Shown here: in pieces, positions 19,719-29,467 of the stretch
How positions within the stretch are numbered: the first letter of the stretch is position 1
Layout: each line of letters opens with the position of its first letter
Origin: PFJX01 sp964466195
Lineage (GTDB): Bacteria > Pseudomonadota > Gammaproteobacteria > Burkholderiales > Thiobacillaceae
NCBI GenBank assembly: GCA_964466195.1
Contig: CAYXMQ010000002.1
Span: 1 to 64,000 of the forward strand
Length of the DNA stretch: 64,000 bases
Reading direction: 5' to 3'
Program-made: the position numbers and the translations under genes
Notes under the pieces: generated by a model
What the model was told of the DNA's origin: nothing
The model's input: the letters and a program-made list of their open reading frames with translations, nothing else
Databases searched by the model: none

Positions 19719-20987
19719 TTACTTGCTGTCGGGCACGTCCTTCTTCTTGTCGTTGCCGGGGATGTACGGGCTCCAAGGTTCGGCGCGAACCGGGCCCTTG
19801 GTCTTCCAGACCACGCTGAACTGGCCGTCCGGACGGATCTCGCCGATGAACACCGGCTTGTGCAGGTGATGGTTCTTCTCGTCCATCTTGGCGACGAAGC
19901 CGGAAGGCGCCTTGAAGGTCTGGCCCGCCATCGCGGCGATGACCTTGTCGGTTTCGGTCGACTGGGCCTTCTCGACCGCCTGCTTCCACATATGGATGCC
20001 TATGTAGGTGGCTTCCATCGGGTCGTTGGTGACCACCGTGTCGGCGTTGGGCAACTTCTGCTGCTTCGCCCAATCCCGGTACATCTTGATGAACTTGTCG
20101 TTGGTCGGATTCTTGATCGACTGGAAATAGTTCCAGGCTGCCAGGTGGCCGGTCAGCGGCTTGGCATCGACGCCGCGCAATTCCTCCTCGCCGACCGAGA
20201 ACGCCACCACCGGCACATCGGTCGCCTTCAGGCCGGCGTTGCCCAGTTCCTTGTAGAACGGCACGTTGGAGTCGCCGTTGATGGTGGACACCACGGCGGT
20301 CTTCTTGCCCGCGCTGGCGAACTTCTTGATCTTGGCGATGATGGTCTGGTAATCGCTGTGGCCGAACGGGGTGTACTCCTCCATGATGTCGGCATCGGCG
20401 ACGCCCTTCGACTTCAGGAAAGCGCGCAGGATCTTGTTGGTGGTGCGCGGATAGACGTAGTCGGTGCCCAGCAGCACGAAGCGCTTGGCCGAGCCGCCGT
20501 CCTTGCTCATCAGGTACTCGACGGCGGGGATGGCCTGCTGATTCGGCGCCGCGCCGGTGTAGAACACGTTCTTCTCCAGTTCCTCGCCCTCATACTGCAC
20601 CGGGTAGAACAGTAGGCCGTTCAGCTCTTTGAACACCGGCAGCACCGACTTGCGGGAAACCGAGGTCCAGCAGCCGAACACCACGTCGACCTTGTCCTTC
20701 GACAGCAGCTGGCGCGATTTCTCGGCGAACAGCGGCCAGTTGGAGGCGGGATCGACGACGACGGGCTCCAATTTCCTGCCCATCACGCCGCCGGCCTTGT
20801 TGATCTCGGCGATGGTCATCAGCGCGGTTTCCTTCAGCGCCGTTTCGGAAATCGCCATCGTGCCGGACAGCGAATGCAGGATGCCGACCTTGATGGTGTC
20901 GGCGGCCAAAGCGGACAGGCTGGTCAGGCCAGCGGCAGCCATCGCGACGGTCAGCGTGGCGGCTTTGATGAAGTTGCGGCGTTGCAT
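19719..20987 (-). CDS. urtA: UrtA, urea-binding periplasmic protein
   Basis: The 422-residue solute-binding protein has a twin-arginine-like start (RRNFIK), a hydrophobic stretch and an AxA cleavage site, so export via Tat or Sec is expected. The mature part has UrtA/AmiC features: VGILHSLSGTMAISE, FGCWTSVSRKSVLPV and LFYPVQYEGEE. It captures urea for UrtBCDE. It is the first gene of the urt-ure run, whose promoter should lie in 20988-21340. Confidence 0.95.
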   Translation of the reverse strand: MQRRNFIKAATLTVAMAAAGLTSLSALAADTIKVGILHSLSGTMAISETALKETALMTIAEINKAGGVMGRKLEPVVVDPASNWPLFAEKSRQLLSKDKVDVVFGCWTSVSRKSVLPVFKELNGLLFYPVQYEGEELEKNVFYTGAAPNQQAIPAVEYLMSKDGGSAKRFVLLGTDYVYPRTTNKILRAFLKSKGVADADIMEEYTPFGHSDYQTIIAKIKKFASAGKKTAVVSTINGDSNVPFYKELGNAGLKATDVPVVAFSVGEEELRGVDAKPLTGHLAAWNYFQSIKNPTNDKFIKMYRDWAKQQKLPNADTVVTNDPMEATYIGIHMWKQAVEKAQSTETDKVIAAMAGQTFKAPSGFVAKMDEKNHHLHKPVFIGEIRPDGQFSVVWKTKGPVRAEPWSPYIPGNDKKKDVPDSK

Positions 20988-21347
20988 GGAAGGCTCCTGA
21001 GGGTCAATGGGTGGGACTGGAATGCAGTCGAGCCCAGATTACGGAGCCGGCGGGTGCAGGGGTATACGTCAGATGGCGTAGATGCCCGCCGGGCGGGTGA
21101 TCGTTCCCGCCGAACCGCGTCGCCATCCCACGCGCCCGATACCCGGCCCTCGTCGTAGCCGGCCCTGCCGTGCTGGCGGCGGCGCAGCGGTGAAACAGCG
21201 TGGAAAACTATCCGGATATCCGGGGTAAACCGCGTCGAACAATGACCACCCCGGGGCGCCCGCTAGCAGGCCTTCCGCGATTCATCGGCCTTGCCATTCC
21301 CGCCGCGATGCCCATCATTACGGTAACCTCGAGCGAGGTCCGAAGCC
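20988..21347. other. urtA upstream region
   Basis: This 360-bp gap between urtA and the divergent DUF3079 gene should contain the urt promoter. No convincing sigma-54 element was found. A perfect 12-bp palindrome, CCGGATATCCGG, sits at 21212-21223 and could be an operator. Confidence 0.4.
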
Positions 21348-21569
21348 GTGAAAAAGGTCAAACAGAAGTTCCCGCTGCATCCCAAACATCCCGAGCGCAT
21401 CTGCTGGGGTTGCGACAAGTATTGTCCGGCGGGTGCGCTGCTGTGCGGCAACGGTTCCGGGCGCACCGAACACCCGATGGAAATCATGGGCGAGGATTGG
21501 TACACCTGGGGCGACTGGGCGAAGGACTTCGACCCGGATTGGGAGGATCCGGCGGACCCTTCCGCCTGA
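21348..21569 (+). CDS. DUF3079 family small Cys-rich protein
   Basis: The 73-residue protein carries the family core KFPLHPKHPERICWGCDKYC, then LLCGNGSGRTEHPMEI and a Trp/Asp-rich tail. Three cysteines in CWGCDKYC and one in LLCG could bind a metal. The function of the family is unknown. It starts with GTG behind a GAGGT-like ribosome site and converges with the LuxR-type regulator. Confidence 0.8.
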   Translation: MKKVKQKFPLHPKHPERICWGCDKYCPAGALLCGNGSGRTEHPMEIMGEDWYTWGDWAKDFDPDWEDPADPSA

Positions 21570-21588
21570 TTCAGCCTTGAAACGGCGT

Positions 21589-22536
21589 TCAGTTCGCGTA
21601 CTCGCCGCCGCCCATCCCCATTTTGTTCAGCGCCAGGTTGGCCGCCGCGGTGCGGGTTTCCACGCCGAGCTTCTCGAACACGTGCTCCAGGTGCTTGTTC
21701 ACGGTGCGCGGGCTGCTGCCGAGGATGTCGCCGATGTCCTTGTTGGTCTTGCCCTTGCTGACCCAGTACAGCACTTCCGCTTCGCGCGTGGTCAGGCGGA
21801 AGGCGGCGATCAGGCTTTCGACGGCGGCCTGGTGGTTTTCTTCGTGCAATACCAGCAGCCATTCGCCTTCGTGGCCCAGCTGGCTGGGGTCGTGCAGGCT
21901 GGCCAGCAGGCGGCGGCCGCCCTGGCTGGCGAGCAGCGGCGCGGCGCGGCTTTCCTGTGCGGCCTGGCGGGCTTCCTGCAGCCAGGCCAGCAGGCGCGGC
22001 GGGGTATGCGCTTCCGCCATGCCGAAATAGTCGTGCAACAGTCGGCGCGCCAACGGGGTTTGCCAGAGCAGGCGGCCGTCGCTGCGGCGCAACACGACGG
22101 TGGCCTGGCCGAAGGCGTCCAGCGCCGTGCGCGCCTGTTTCATCTGGCGCGCGTTCTGCATGTGGGCGGCGATGCGGGCCAACACTTCCTGCGGCCGGAT
22201 CGGTTTGGTGACGTAGTCGGCGCCGCCGGCGGCGAAGGCGGCGACGACATGTTCGGTTTCGGTCAGGCCGGTCATGAACACGATGGGAATGTGCTGGCTG
22301 CTGAAGTCGGCCTTCAGGCGGCGCGCCACTTCGAAGCCGTCCATGCCGGGCATCATCGCGTCGAGCAGAATCACGTCGGGCCGGCTCTGTTGGGCGCGCT
22401 GCAGCGCCGACTCGCCGTTGGTGGCGACCAGCACGGTATAGCCGGCTTCATCCAGCGCGTCGTGCAGCAGCGACAGGTTTTCCGGGATGTCGTCGACGAT
22501 CAACACGACGTCGCCATTGAGCGGGTCAAGCTGCAT
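21589..22536 (-). CDS. LuxR-type response regulator
   Basis: The 315-residue protein has an N-terminal receiver domain (VLIVDD, phospho-acceptor Asp in VILLDAMMPGMDGFE, FMTG and a TKP lysine), a linker of about 100 residues and a C-terminal LuxR helix-turn-helix (LTTREAEVLYWVSKGKTNKDI). The start at 22536 overlaps the kinase gene by 11 bp. Its likely partner is that kinase, and the nearby urtA operon is a plausible target by position only. Confidence 0.88.
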   Translation of the reverse strand: MQLDPLNGDVVLIVDDIPENLSLLHDALDEAGYTVLVATNGESALQRAQQSRPDVILLDAMMPGMDGFEVARRLKADFSSQHIPIVFMTGLTETEHVVAAFAAGGADYVTKPIRPQEVLARIAAHMQNARQMKQARTALDAFGQATVVLRRSDGRLLWQTPLARRLLHDYFGMAEAHTPPRLLAWLQEARQAAQESRAAPLLASQGGRRLLASLHDPSQLGHEGEWLLVLHEENHQAAVESLIAAFRLTTREAEVLYWVSKGKTNKDIGDILGSSPRTVNKHLEHVFEKLGVETRTAAANLALNKMGMGGGEYAN

Positions 22537-25500
22537 GGCGGCTCCGGTCCAGGGCTTTGCGGATGATTTCCTGCATGGATTCGAACTGGAATTGTTTGGC
22601 CAGTCGCTGCATGGCTTCGGCGAATTCGCCATGCGCGGGATCGGCCCGGGCGATGGCTTCGAGCTGGTTCAGGATACCGCGCGGATAGCCCAGTTCGATC
22701 AATGCCTGCAGTTCGCGCAGCGCTTCCGGCGGCGGCGCCGGCCAGTCGGCGGCGGGCGCTTCAGCCGGGGCGGGACGGCGGCGGGCGGCTTCGGGACTGG
22801 CAACCTCGGCGTCGACCCATTCCAGTTTCAGGCGCTGGCCGATCCAGGCCAGCAGGTCGTCGATCCGCACCGGTTTGGTCATGAAATCTTCGGCCGCGAT
22901 GCCGACGTCGTTGTCGCCGCCCTTGTCGAAGGCGTTGGCCGAGATGATGGCGATTTCGGCATCGCTCAGGCCGCCTTCACGCAGACGCCGGATGGTCTCC
23001 CAGCCGTCCATGCCGGGCATCGCCAGGTCCATCAGGATCAGGTGCGGCTGGAAGTGCGCGACGCGTTCCAGGCATTCCTGGCCGGAGGCCGCCTGGGCGA
23101 GCTGGAAGCCGAGCGGGTCGAGCACGTTGACGAGGAATTCGCGGTCGGTGGCGTCGTTATCGACGATCAGGATGCGCTGCCGCACGCCGACGTAGCCGAC
23201 GCGGCGGATGGCCGGGCTGGCCGCCTGCAGGCCGCGGCTTTGCGGCAAATACAGGCGGACCAGGAACAGGCTGCCGCGGCCGGGCCGGCTTTGCACGCGC
23301 ATTTCGCCGCCCATCAGATCGGTCAGCATCTTGGCGATCGTGAGGCCCAGGCCGGTGCCGCCGGTGGCGCCGACGTGGGCGGCGCTGCCGCGCGAAAAGG
23401 GTTCGAAGATGCGTTCGAGTTCATCCGGCGGAATGCCGGGGCCGCTGTCTTCGATCTCGAAATGGGCCATCTCGCGCTGGTATTGCAGGCGCAGCTCGAC
23501 GCCGCCGCTGGCGGTGAATTTGACCGCATTGCCGAGCAGGTTGATCAGGATCTGGCGCAAGCGGCGCGGATCGGTCCGCACGCTGGCGGGAAGTTCGCCG
23601 CGCGGCTGGTAGCTGAAGCGAATGCCTTTGGCGCGCGCCTGCGGTTCGAACATGGCCACGATTTCCTGGACGAAGGCGGGAAAATCGAGCCGGCGCTGGT
23701 CGAGCGTCAGCTTGCCGCCTTCGATGCGGGCGATGTCGAGCGTGCCCTCGATCAGCGACAGCAGATGGTCGCCGCTGCGCCGGATGACGCTGACCGCCTG
23801 CCGGCGATGGTCGGGAATGTCGGCGTCGGCATCCAGTATCTGCGCGTAGCCGAGGATGCTGTTGAGCGGCGTGCGCAGCTCGTGGCTGATCGCCGAGATG
23901 TAGCGGGTCTTGGCCTGGTTGGCCTGATCGGCGGTCCGCTTGGCTTTTTGCAGCAATTCGTCGGTATGCCGGTGCATTTCGATTTCCCGCAGCAGCAACT
24001 GGGTCTGGCGGTTGGATTCCTGCTGCGCCACCTGCCGGCTCTTGTGCGTCAACACCAGCCACCAGGCGGCGACGCCGGAGATCAGCAGCAGCACGGCGCT
24101 CATTTTCAGAAAGGAGGCATGCAAGGCTTGCAGCCGCAGCGGATCGCCCGCCGGCAAGGCCAGCACCTCCTGGTAGTAGAGCAAGCCGATCACCACGCCG
24201 AGTATCGGCACGATGCCGCTCATCAGCAGAATGTAATGGCCCAATCCGGCGTCCAGATAGGGCCGCGCCGCGCCAGGCAGCAGGCGTTGCAACAAGCTGG
24301 CCCACTGCGCGCCGAGACGGGCCTGCGGCTTGCACAGATCGGCGCAGCGCGCGTCGAGCGTGCAGCACAACGAGCAGATCCGGTCCTGATAGGCCGGGCA
24401 GCGCGCCAGGTCTTCGCTCTCGTAATCGTTGCCGCAGATGCAGCAGGCGCCGGCGCCGACCGGGTGCGCAGCGCGGGCCAGGTAATAGCGCCCGCCGGTC
24501 AACCAGGCAATCAGCGGCGAAGCCAGCAACGCCGCGCCCAGTGCGATGAACGTCGCCCACGGCTGCACCGCCGCGCCGAACAGGCCGACGTAGGCCGCCA
24601 CCGACAACAGCGAGGCGATGCCCATTGCGCCGACGCCGACCGGATTGATGTCGTACAGATAGGCGCGGCGGAATTCGATGCCCGGCGGCGACAGGCCGAG
24701 CGGCTTGTTGATCACCAGATCGGCGACCACCGCCATCATCCAGGCCACCGCGATGTTGGAGTACAGCCCGAGCACGCGGCCCAGCGCCTGGAACAGGTTC
24801 ATCTCCATCAGCATCAGCGCGATCAGGATGTTGAACACCACCCAGACCACCCGCCCCGGATGGCTGTGGGTCAGGCGGGCGAAGAAGTTGGACCAGGCCA
24901 GCGAGCCGGCATAGGCGTTGGTGACGTTGATCTTGAGCTGGGAGATCACCACGAACAGCGCGGTGGCGGCCACCGCCCAGCCGTAATGCGGAAAGACATA
25001 TTCGTAAGCGACCAGATACATCTGGTTCGGGTCCACCGCGCGCTCCAACGGCACGGCATGGCGTATCGCCAGATAGGCCAGCAGCGCGCCGCCGAACATC
25101 TTGACGACGCCCGGCAATACCCAGCCCGGCCCGCCGACCAGCACGCCGAGCAGCCAGCGGCGGCGATTCTGCGGCGTGCGCTCCGGCATGAAGCGCAGAT
25201 AGTCGACCTGTTCACCCATCTGCGTGATCAGGGCCAGCCCGACCGCCATCGCCGCGCCGAACAACTGCAGATCGAACCCGCCGGCCTCGGCGCCGCCGCT
25301 GTATGCGGTCAGGCCGGCGAAGGCGTGCGGCTCCTGCCAGAGCACGAACAGATACGGCGTCACCAGCATGATCAGCCAGATCGGCTGAGTCAGGGTCTGC
25401 ACCCGGCTGATCACGCTGACCCCGTGCGTGACCAACGGAATCACCACCAGCGCGCAGACCAGATAGCCCCAGGCCGGCGGCAGGCCGAAGGCCAGTTCCA

Positions 25501-25930
25501 GGGCATACGCCATGATCGCCGCCTCCAGCGCGAAGAAAATGAACGTGAACGACGCGTAGATCAGCGAGGTCAGCGTGGAGCCGAGATAGCCGAACCCGGC
25601 GCCGCGCGTCAGCAGGTCCATGTCCAGCCCATAGCGCGCGGCATAGAGGCTGACCGGCAGGCCGGCCAGGAAAATGATCAGCCCGGTGGCGAGTATCGCC
25701 AACGCCGCGTTGACGAAGCCGTATTGCACCAGCAGCGTCGCGCCCACCGCCTCCAGCACCAGAAAGGCCGCCGCGCCGAACGCGGTATTGGCGACGCGCA
25801 ATTCCGACCATTTGCGGTAACTGCGCGGCGTGAAGCGCAGCGCGTAGTCCTCCAGCGTTTCATTGGCCACCCAGGTGTTGTAGTCGCGGCGGACTTTGAC
25901 CACGCGCTGGCGGGGAGTATCAAGGGACAT
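22526..25930 (-). CDS. Permease-fused hybrid histidine kinase
   Basis: The 1134-residue protein begins with a 12-helix transporter domain resembling NCS1 purine/cytosine permeases (residues about 35-470). A Cys-rich patch follows with nine cysteines (CCICGNDYESEDLARC and onward, about 485-525), then two more membrane segments and a coiled linker. The kinase part has HisKA ISHELRTPLNSILG, the N-box NLLGNAVKFT, GPGIP and GTGLGLT. A receiver domain has LILMDLAMPGMDG. A transporter-like sensor next to urt genes suggests sensing of urea or a purine-derived solute, an inference from position and fold. Confidence 0.85.
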   Translation of the reverse strand: MSLDTPRQRVVKVRRDYNTWVANETLEDYALRFTPRSYRKWSELRVANTAFGAAAFLVLEAVGATLLVQYGFVNAALAILATGLIIFLAGLPVSLYAARYGLDMDLLTRGAGFGYLGSTLTSLIYASFTFIFFALEAAIMAYALELAFGLPPAWGYLVCALVVIPLVTHGVSVISRVQTLTQPIWLIMLVTPYLFVLWQEPHAFAGLTAYSGGAEAGGFDLQLFGAAMAVGLALITQMGEQVDYLRFMPERTPQNRRRWLLGVLVGGPGWVLPGVVKMFGGALLAYLAIRHAVPLERAVDPNQMYLVAYEYVFPHYGWAVAATALFVVISQLKINVTNAYAGSLAWSNFFARLTHSHPGRVVWVVFNILIALMLMEMNLFQALGRVLGLYSNIAVAWMMAVVADLVINKPLGLSPPGIEFRRAYLYDINPVGVGAMGIASLLSVAAYVGLFGAAVQPWATFIALGAALLASPLIAWLTGGRYYLARAAHPVGAGACCICGNDYESEDLARCPAYQDRICSLCCTLDARCADLCKPQARLGAQWASLLQRLLPGAARPYLDAGLGHYILLMSGIVPILGVVIGLLYYQEVLALPAGDPLRLQALHASFLKMSAVLLLISGVAAWWLVLTHKSRQVAQQESNRQTQLLLREIEMHRHTDELLQKAKRTADQANQAKTRYISAISHELRTPLNSILGYAQILDADADIPDHRRQAVSVIRRSGDHLLSLIEGTLDIARIEGGKLTLDQRRLDFPAFVQEIVAMFEPQARAKGIRFSYQPRGELPASVRTDPRRLRQILINLLGNAVKFTASGGVELRLQYQREMAHFEIEDSGPGIPPDELERIFEPFSRGSAAHVGATGGTGLGLTIAKMLTDLMGGEMRVQSRPGRGSLFLVRLYLPQSRGLQAASPAIRRVGYVGVRQRILIVDNDATDREFLVNVLDPLGFQLAQAASGQECLERVAHFQPHLILMDLAMPGMDGWETIRRLREGGLSDAEIAIISANAFDKGGDNDVGIAAEDFMTKPVRIDDLLAWIGQRLKLEWVDAEVASPEAARRRPAPAEAPAADWPAPPPEALRELQALIELGYPRGILNQLEAIARADPAHGEFAEAMQRLAKQFQFESMQEIIRKALDRSRHAA

Positions 25931-26122
25931 GGCCAGACTGAATCGGGTGAGTGCTGTTCGGCGACGGGCGCTGTTTTACCTGCTTCACAACCTTGTGCGC
26001 TACATAAGCGTTGAATTCCGCGCGGATTTCATCGCCTCGCGCCAGCGCAAACCCGGCCGGCGCAGCGGTCAGAGCGCAAAAAATCCGACAGCCGGCTGGG
26101 CAGGCAGTGAAGCGGGCCACGG

Positions 26123-27661
26123 CTAGAGTTGCTTCACCTTGATGTTCAGCGTCTGGATCCGGTAGGCGATCTGCCGCGGCGTCATGTCCAGCAGGCGGGC
26201 GGCCTTGGCCTGCACCCAGCCGGCCTGTTCCAGCGCGGCGATGACGCGCTCGCGGTCATCCAGGTTGGGGTCGTCGAGGTCGACCGCCTGCATCGCGCCG
26301 CGGCTCAGGCTGACCTGTTCGTCGATGCCGGTGAGCAGGATGGCATCGCGGTCGATGACGTCGTCTTCGGTCAGCACGGCGGCGCGTTGCAGGCAGTTTT
26401 CCAGTTCGCGCACGTTGCCCGGCCAGGCGTGGTGCATCAGTACGCGCAGCGCCGCCTCGGTCAGGCTGAGCGGGCGCGCCTGCTGGCCGGCGATCTTTTC
26501 CACCAGGAAGCGGGCGATGTCGGGGATGTCGTCCATCCGCTCGCGCAGGCTGGGCAGATAGATCGGCATCACGTTGAGGCGGTAATACAGGTCTTCCCGG
26601 AAGCGGCCGGCTTCGACTTCGCTCTCCAGGTCGCGATGCGTGGCGGCGATGACGCGCACGTCGATCCTGATCGTGCGGTTGCCGCCGACGCGTTCCAGCT
26701 CGCCTTCCTGCAGCACGCGCAGCAGCTTGGACTGGAACGCGGCCGACACTTCGCCGACTTCATCGAGGAACAGCGTGCCGCCGTCGGCCTGCTCGAATCG
26801 GCCCTTGCGCTGCACCATGGCGCCGGTGAAGGCGCCCTTTTCATGGCCGAACAGTTCGCTTTCCAGCAGGTTTTCCGGCAGCGCGGCGCAGTTCAGTTTG
26901 ACGAACGGCGCTTTCGCGCGCGGCGAGTTGTAATGGATGGCGTTGGCGATGAGCTCCTTGCCGGTGCCGGTTTCGCCGCGGATCAGCACGGTGGTGTTCC
27001 ATTTGGCGACCAGCCGCGCCTGCTCGAACACCCGCCGCATCGGCTGGGTATGGCCGATGATGTTGTCGAAGCCGTACTGGCCGCGCACGGTGCGGCGCAG
27101 GGTGTCGCGTTCTTCGGTCAGTTCCTGGCGTTCCTTCTGCACATCGGCGGACAAACGCACGCTCTGGCCGATCAGGTTGGCGACCATTTCCATGAACTGG
27201 GTGTATTCGTCGAGCAAAATTTCGGCGCCCGCGGCGGTCTGCGCGGCGAGCACGCCGACGATCTGGCGGCCGAGCCGGATCGGCACGCCGACGAAACCGC
27301 GCGCCGGGTCATACAGGCCGAGCTTGCCGAGAAAGCGCGCTTCGTCGGCGATGCGTTCGACGGCAATCGGTTCGCCGTCTTCCAGGATCAGGCCGACCAC
27401 GCCTTCGCCCGGGCGGTAGCGGATTTCTTCGGTGAACACCTCGGCCAGGCCATGCACGACAGAAACCTGCAGCTCGCCGCTGTCCGGCTCCACCAGGCTG
27501 ACCATGCCGCGTTCCAGGCCGACGCCATCATGCAGCACGCGCAACACGGCGGTCAGCGTCTCCTTCAGATCGAGCGAGCGCGACAGCACCTGGCTGACCT
27601 GATACAGCGTTTCCAGTTCGCTGCGCAGCAGTTCCAGTTCCAATTCGGGATCCAGCGTCAT
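26123..27661 (-). CDS. nifA: NifA, sigma-54-dependent nif activator
   Basis: The 512-residue enhancer-binding protein has an N-terminal GAF domain (about 25-170), an AAA+ domain with Walker A GETGTGKE, the sigma-54 loop GAFTGA and Walker B GTLFLDEVG, and a C-terminal Fis-type helix-turn-helix (AAKAARLLDMTPRQIAYRI-like). The interdomain linker has no cysteines, so it is the NifL-controlled type and not the oxygen-sensitive rhizobial type. The start overlaps the nifL stop as ATGA. It should act at the TGT-N10-ACA sites listed here. Confidence 0.96.
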   Translation of the reverse strand: MTLDPELELELLRSELETLYQVSQVLSRSLDLKETLTAVLRVLHDGVGLERGMVSLVEPDSGELQVSVVHGLAEVFTEEIRYRPGEGVVGLILEDGEPIAVERIADEARFLGKLGLYDPARGFVGVPIRLGRQIVGVLAAQTAAGAEILLDEYTQFMEMVANLIGQSVRLSADVQKERQELTEERDTLRRTVRGQYGFDNIIGHTQPMRRVFEQARLVAKWNTTVLIRGETGTGKELIANAIHYNSPRAKAPFVKLNCAALPENLLESELFGHEKGAFTGAMVQRKGRFEQADGGTLFLDEVGEVSAAFQSKLLRVLQEGELERVGGNRTIRIDVRVIAATHRDLESEVEAGRFREDLYYRLNVMPIYLPSLRERMDDIPDIARFLVEKIAGQQARPLSLTEAALRVLMHHAWPGNVRELENCLQRAAVLTEDDVIDRDAILLTGIDEQVSLSRGAMQAVDLDDPNLDDRERVIAALEQAGWVQAKAARLLDMTPRQIAYRIQTLNIKVKQL

Positions 27662-29220
27662 ACGGGCTCTCCGGCGAAATCGGGGCGGCTCGGCGCCAGC
27701 GGCAGCTGTACGCGCACCCGGCAGCCCGCGCGGTAATCGGGGTCCAGATCGATCAGGCCGCCATGGCGGGCGACCGTCTCCTGCGCCATGCTCAAGCCCA
27801 TGCCGAGATGGCCGCGCTCGGCGCCCTTGGTGGTAAAGAACGGTTCGAACGCCTTGTAGCGCCATTCCGCCGGGATGCCGGGGCCGCTGTCTTCCAGGAT
27901 GACCTCGACATGATCGGCATGCGCCCGAGTGAACAGGCGCACCACCCGTTCCGGCATGCTCTCGCCGGCGCGGCGCTCGTTCATCGCCTCGATCGCATTC
28001 GCCAGCAAATGCCGGAACAGGGCGGCAATCTGGGTTGCGCCGCCCTGCACCGCCGGCAATGCCGGCGCCGGATGCCATTCGACGACGACGCCCGCGGCGA
28101 GCAGCGCGGCGGTGCTCATCTTCAGCACGTCGCGCAGCACTTCGTTCAGATTCAGCGACTGAAGGGCTTCGGCCTGCTGATCCGGAATGCAGGCGCGCAA
28201 GGTCTCCAACGCGGCGCGGCTATCGCCCAGCGCGGTTTCGATGGCGACGTCGAAGGCGTCTTCCGCGTCGCCGTGCGCGTCGCGCCGCCGTTGCATCAGG
28301 TGCACCGCCGCGGCCAGCGTATTGAGCGGGCCCTGCAATTGATACACCGCGCCGGCCAGCGTCTCGCGCAGGCTCTGGATGCGCTCCTGTTCGGCCAGCA
28401 GCGCCGCCAGGCTGTTGATGCGGGTAGCCTCCTGCTGGCGCTTGAGTTCGCTGATGTCTTGCGCGGTCAGCAGCAGAAAATGGCGCTGGGTCGGCTCGTA
28501 GAACGCGTCGGCGCTGGCATCCAGCTCTTCGACCCAGGAAATTGCGCAGGCGAACCAGCGCACATTCAGGCCGGGACCGCGGCCCGGCCGTTCCACCTTC
28601 ACTTCGCGATGGCGGATCATCTGGCGGCGCGCGCGCGCCAGGTCGAAGGCCGCGCCCATTTGTTCGCGCAGCGCGGTCAACAGCGTGGCCGCCGGTTCGC
28701 CGCCGAGATCGGCGACCAGCTTCTTGTACTCCTGATTGTCGAGCACGATATGGTCGCGCTCGTCGAGCAGGCAGATCGCCACCTGGGCAGCGTCGACCAC
28801 CGATTCGATCATCGCCTTCTGGTTGCGCACCTTGCGTTCCAGATGATGCACCTCGGTGACATCGCGATGCATGCCCAGGTAATGGCTGGTCTGTCCGTCG
28901 GCATCGACCACCGGCGCAATGGTCAGATCGGCCAGGTAACGGCTGCCGTCGCGGCGTCGATTGACCAGCATGCCATTCCAGGCGCGCTGCCGGCTCAATT
29001 GCGCCCACAGCGTCTCGTACACCAGCCCGGGCGTGACCTTGTAGGACAGCATCGACTGGTTGCGCCCGACCAGTTCGCCGGCGTGGTAGCCGGTCACCCG
29101 CTCGAACGCCGGGTTGGCGTACAGGATGTTGGCCTCGGCATCGGTGATCGAAATGGCCAGCGCGGCTTGTTCGACAGCCTGGCGGAAGACTTGCGGCGGA
29201 AGGTCGGGCGGGACGGACAT
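27658..29220 (-). CDS. nifL: NifL, PAS-domain antiactivator of NifA
   Basis: The 520-residue protein has a flavin-type PAS domain (about 10-125, FERVTGYHAGELVGRNQS and DGSRYLADLTIAPV), a second PAS-like region (about 130-260) and a degenerate kinase-like end. That end has LQGPLNTLAAAVHLM where a phospho-His would be expected, the N-box HLLANAIEAM, DSGPGIP and GMGLS. It senses redox and nitrogen status and inhibits NifA. The ATG at 29220 fits a sigma-54 start near 29245; an in-frame ATG at 29256 would overlap that promoter. Confidence 0.93.
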   Translation of the reverse strand: MSVPPDLPPQVFRQAVEQAALAISITDAEANILYANPAFERVTGYHAGELVGRNQSMLSYKVTPGLVYETLWAQLSRQRAWNGMLVNRRRDGSRYLADLTIAPVVDADGQTSHYLGMHRDVTEVHHLERKVRNQKAMIESVVDAAQVAICLLDERDHIVLDNQEYKKLVADLGGEPAATLLTALREQMGAAFDLARARRQMIRHREVKVERPGRGPGLNVRWFACAISWVEELDASADAFYEPTQRHFLLLTAQDISELKRQQEATRINSLAALLAEQERIQSLRETLAGAVYQLQGPLNTLAAAVHLMQRRRDAHGDAEDAFDVAIETALGDSRAALETLRACIPDQQAEALQSLNLNEVLRDVLKMSTAALLAAGVVVEWHPAPALPAVQGGATQIAALFRHLLANAIEAMNERRAGESMPERVVRLFTRAHADHVEVILEDSGPGIPAEWRYKAFEPFFTTKGAERGHLGMGLSMAQETVARHGGLIDLDPDYRAGCRVRVQLPLAPSRPDFAGEPV

Positions 29221-29256
29221 GATGGCGACGTAAAAAGTAGGCTGGCCTGGGCTCAT

Positions 29257-29271
29257 GCAATATCCATGCCG
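29257..29271 (-). promoter_or_regulatory. Sigma-54 promoter of nifLA
   Basis: The minus strand reads CGGCATGGATATTGC, which keeps the essential -24 GG and -12 GC at correct spacing. It lies 37 bp before the nifL ATG at 29220. Confidence 0.6.
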
Positions 29272-29347
29272 GCAAGAAGGGCACACCGCGGCGGGCGCAT
29301 CGATTCGCCGCCGCGGCCCGTTTCCAGCCGCGGCCGCAGACGCCGCT

Positions 29348-29363
29348 TGTCGCATTCCCCACA
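29348..29363 (+). promoter_or_regulatory. NifA upstream activator site of rnfA
   Basis: A perfect TGT-N10-ACA lies 105 bp upstream of the rnfA sigma-54 element. Confidence 0.78.
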
Positions 29364-29402
29364 CAAAACCGTCCGCCGCCCCAACACCGACAACGGAAAT
29401 CC

Positions 29403-29417
29403 GCACCACTTCGGTGC
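29403..29417. promoter_or_regulatory. NtrC-type binding site
   Basis: GCACCACTTCGGTGC differs from GCACYA-N3-TGGTGC at one position and is symmetric. It lies about 130 bp upstream of the nifL sigma-54 element, a normal enhancer distance. Confidence 0.6.
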
Positions 29418-29467
29418 AGCCAGCCGCAATCGCTTGATTCTGCGTGCTCTGCCGCCGCGGCCCGAGC

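Noticed and set aside
20988..21347. Sigma-54/NtrC control of urtA
   Set aside because: No TGGCA-N-TTGC match with correct spacing and no symmetric GCAC...GTGC site was found on the minus strand.
22487..26014. A 1175-codon plus-strand open frame
   Set aside because: It is antisense to the permease-kinase gene, which has clear domains; the frame is a GC-rich shadow with Gln/His/Arg-rich, domain-free sequence.
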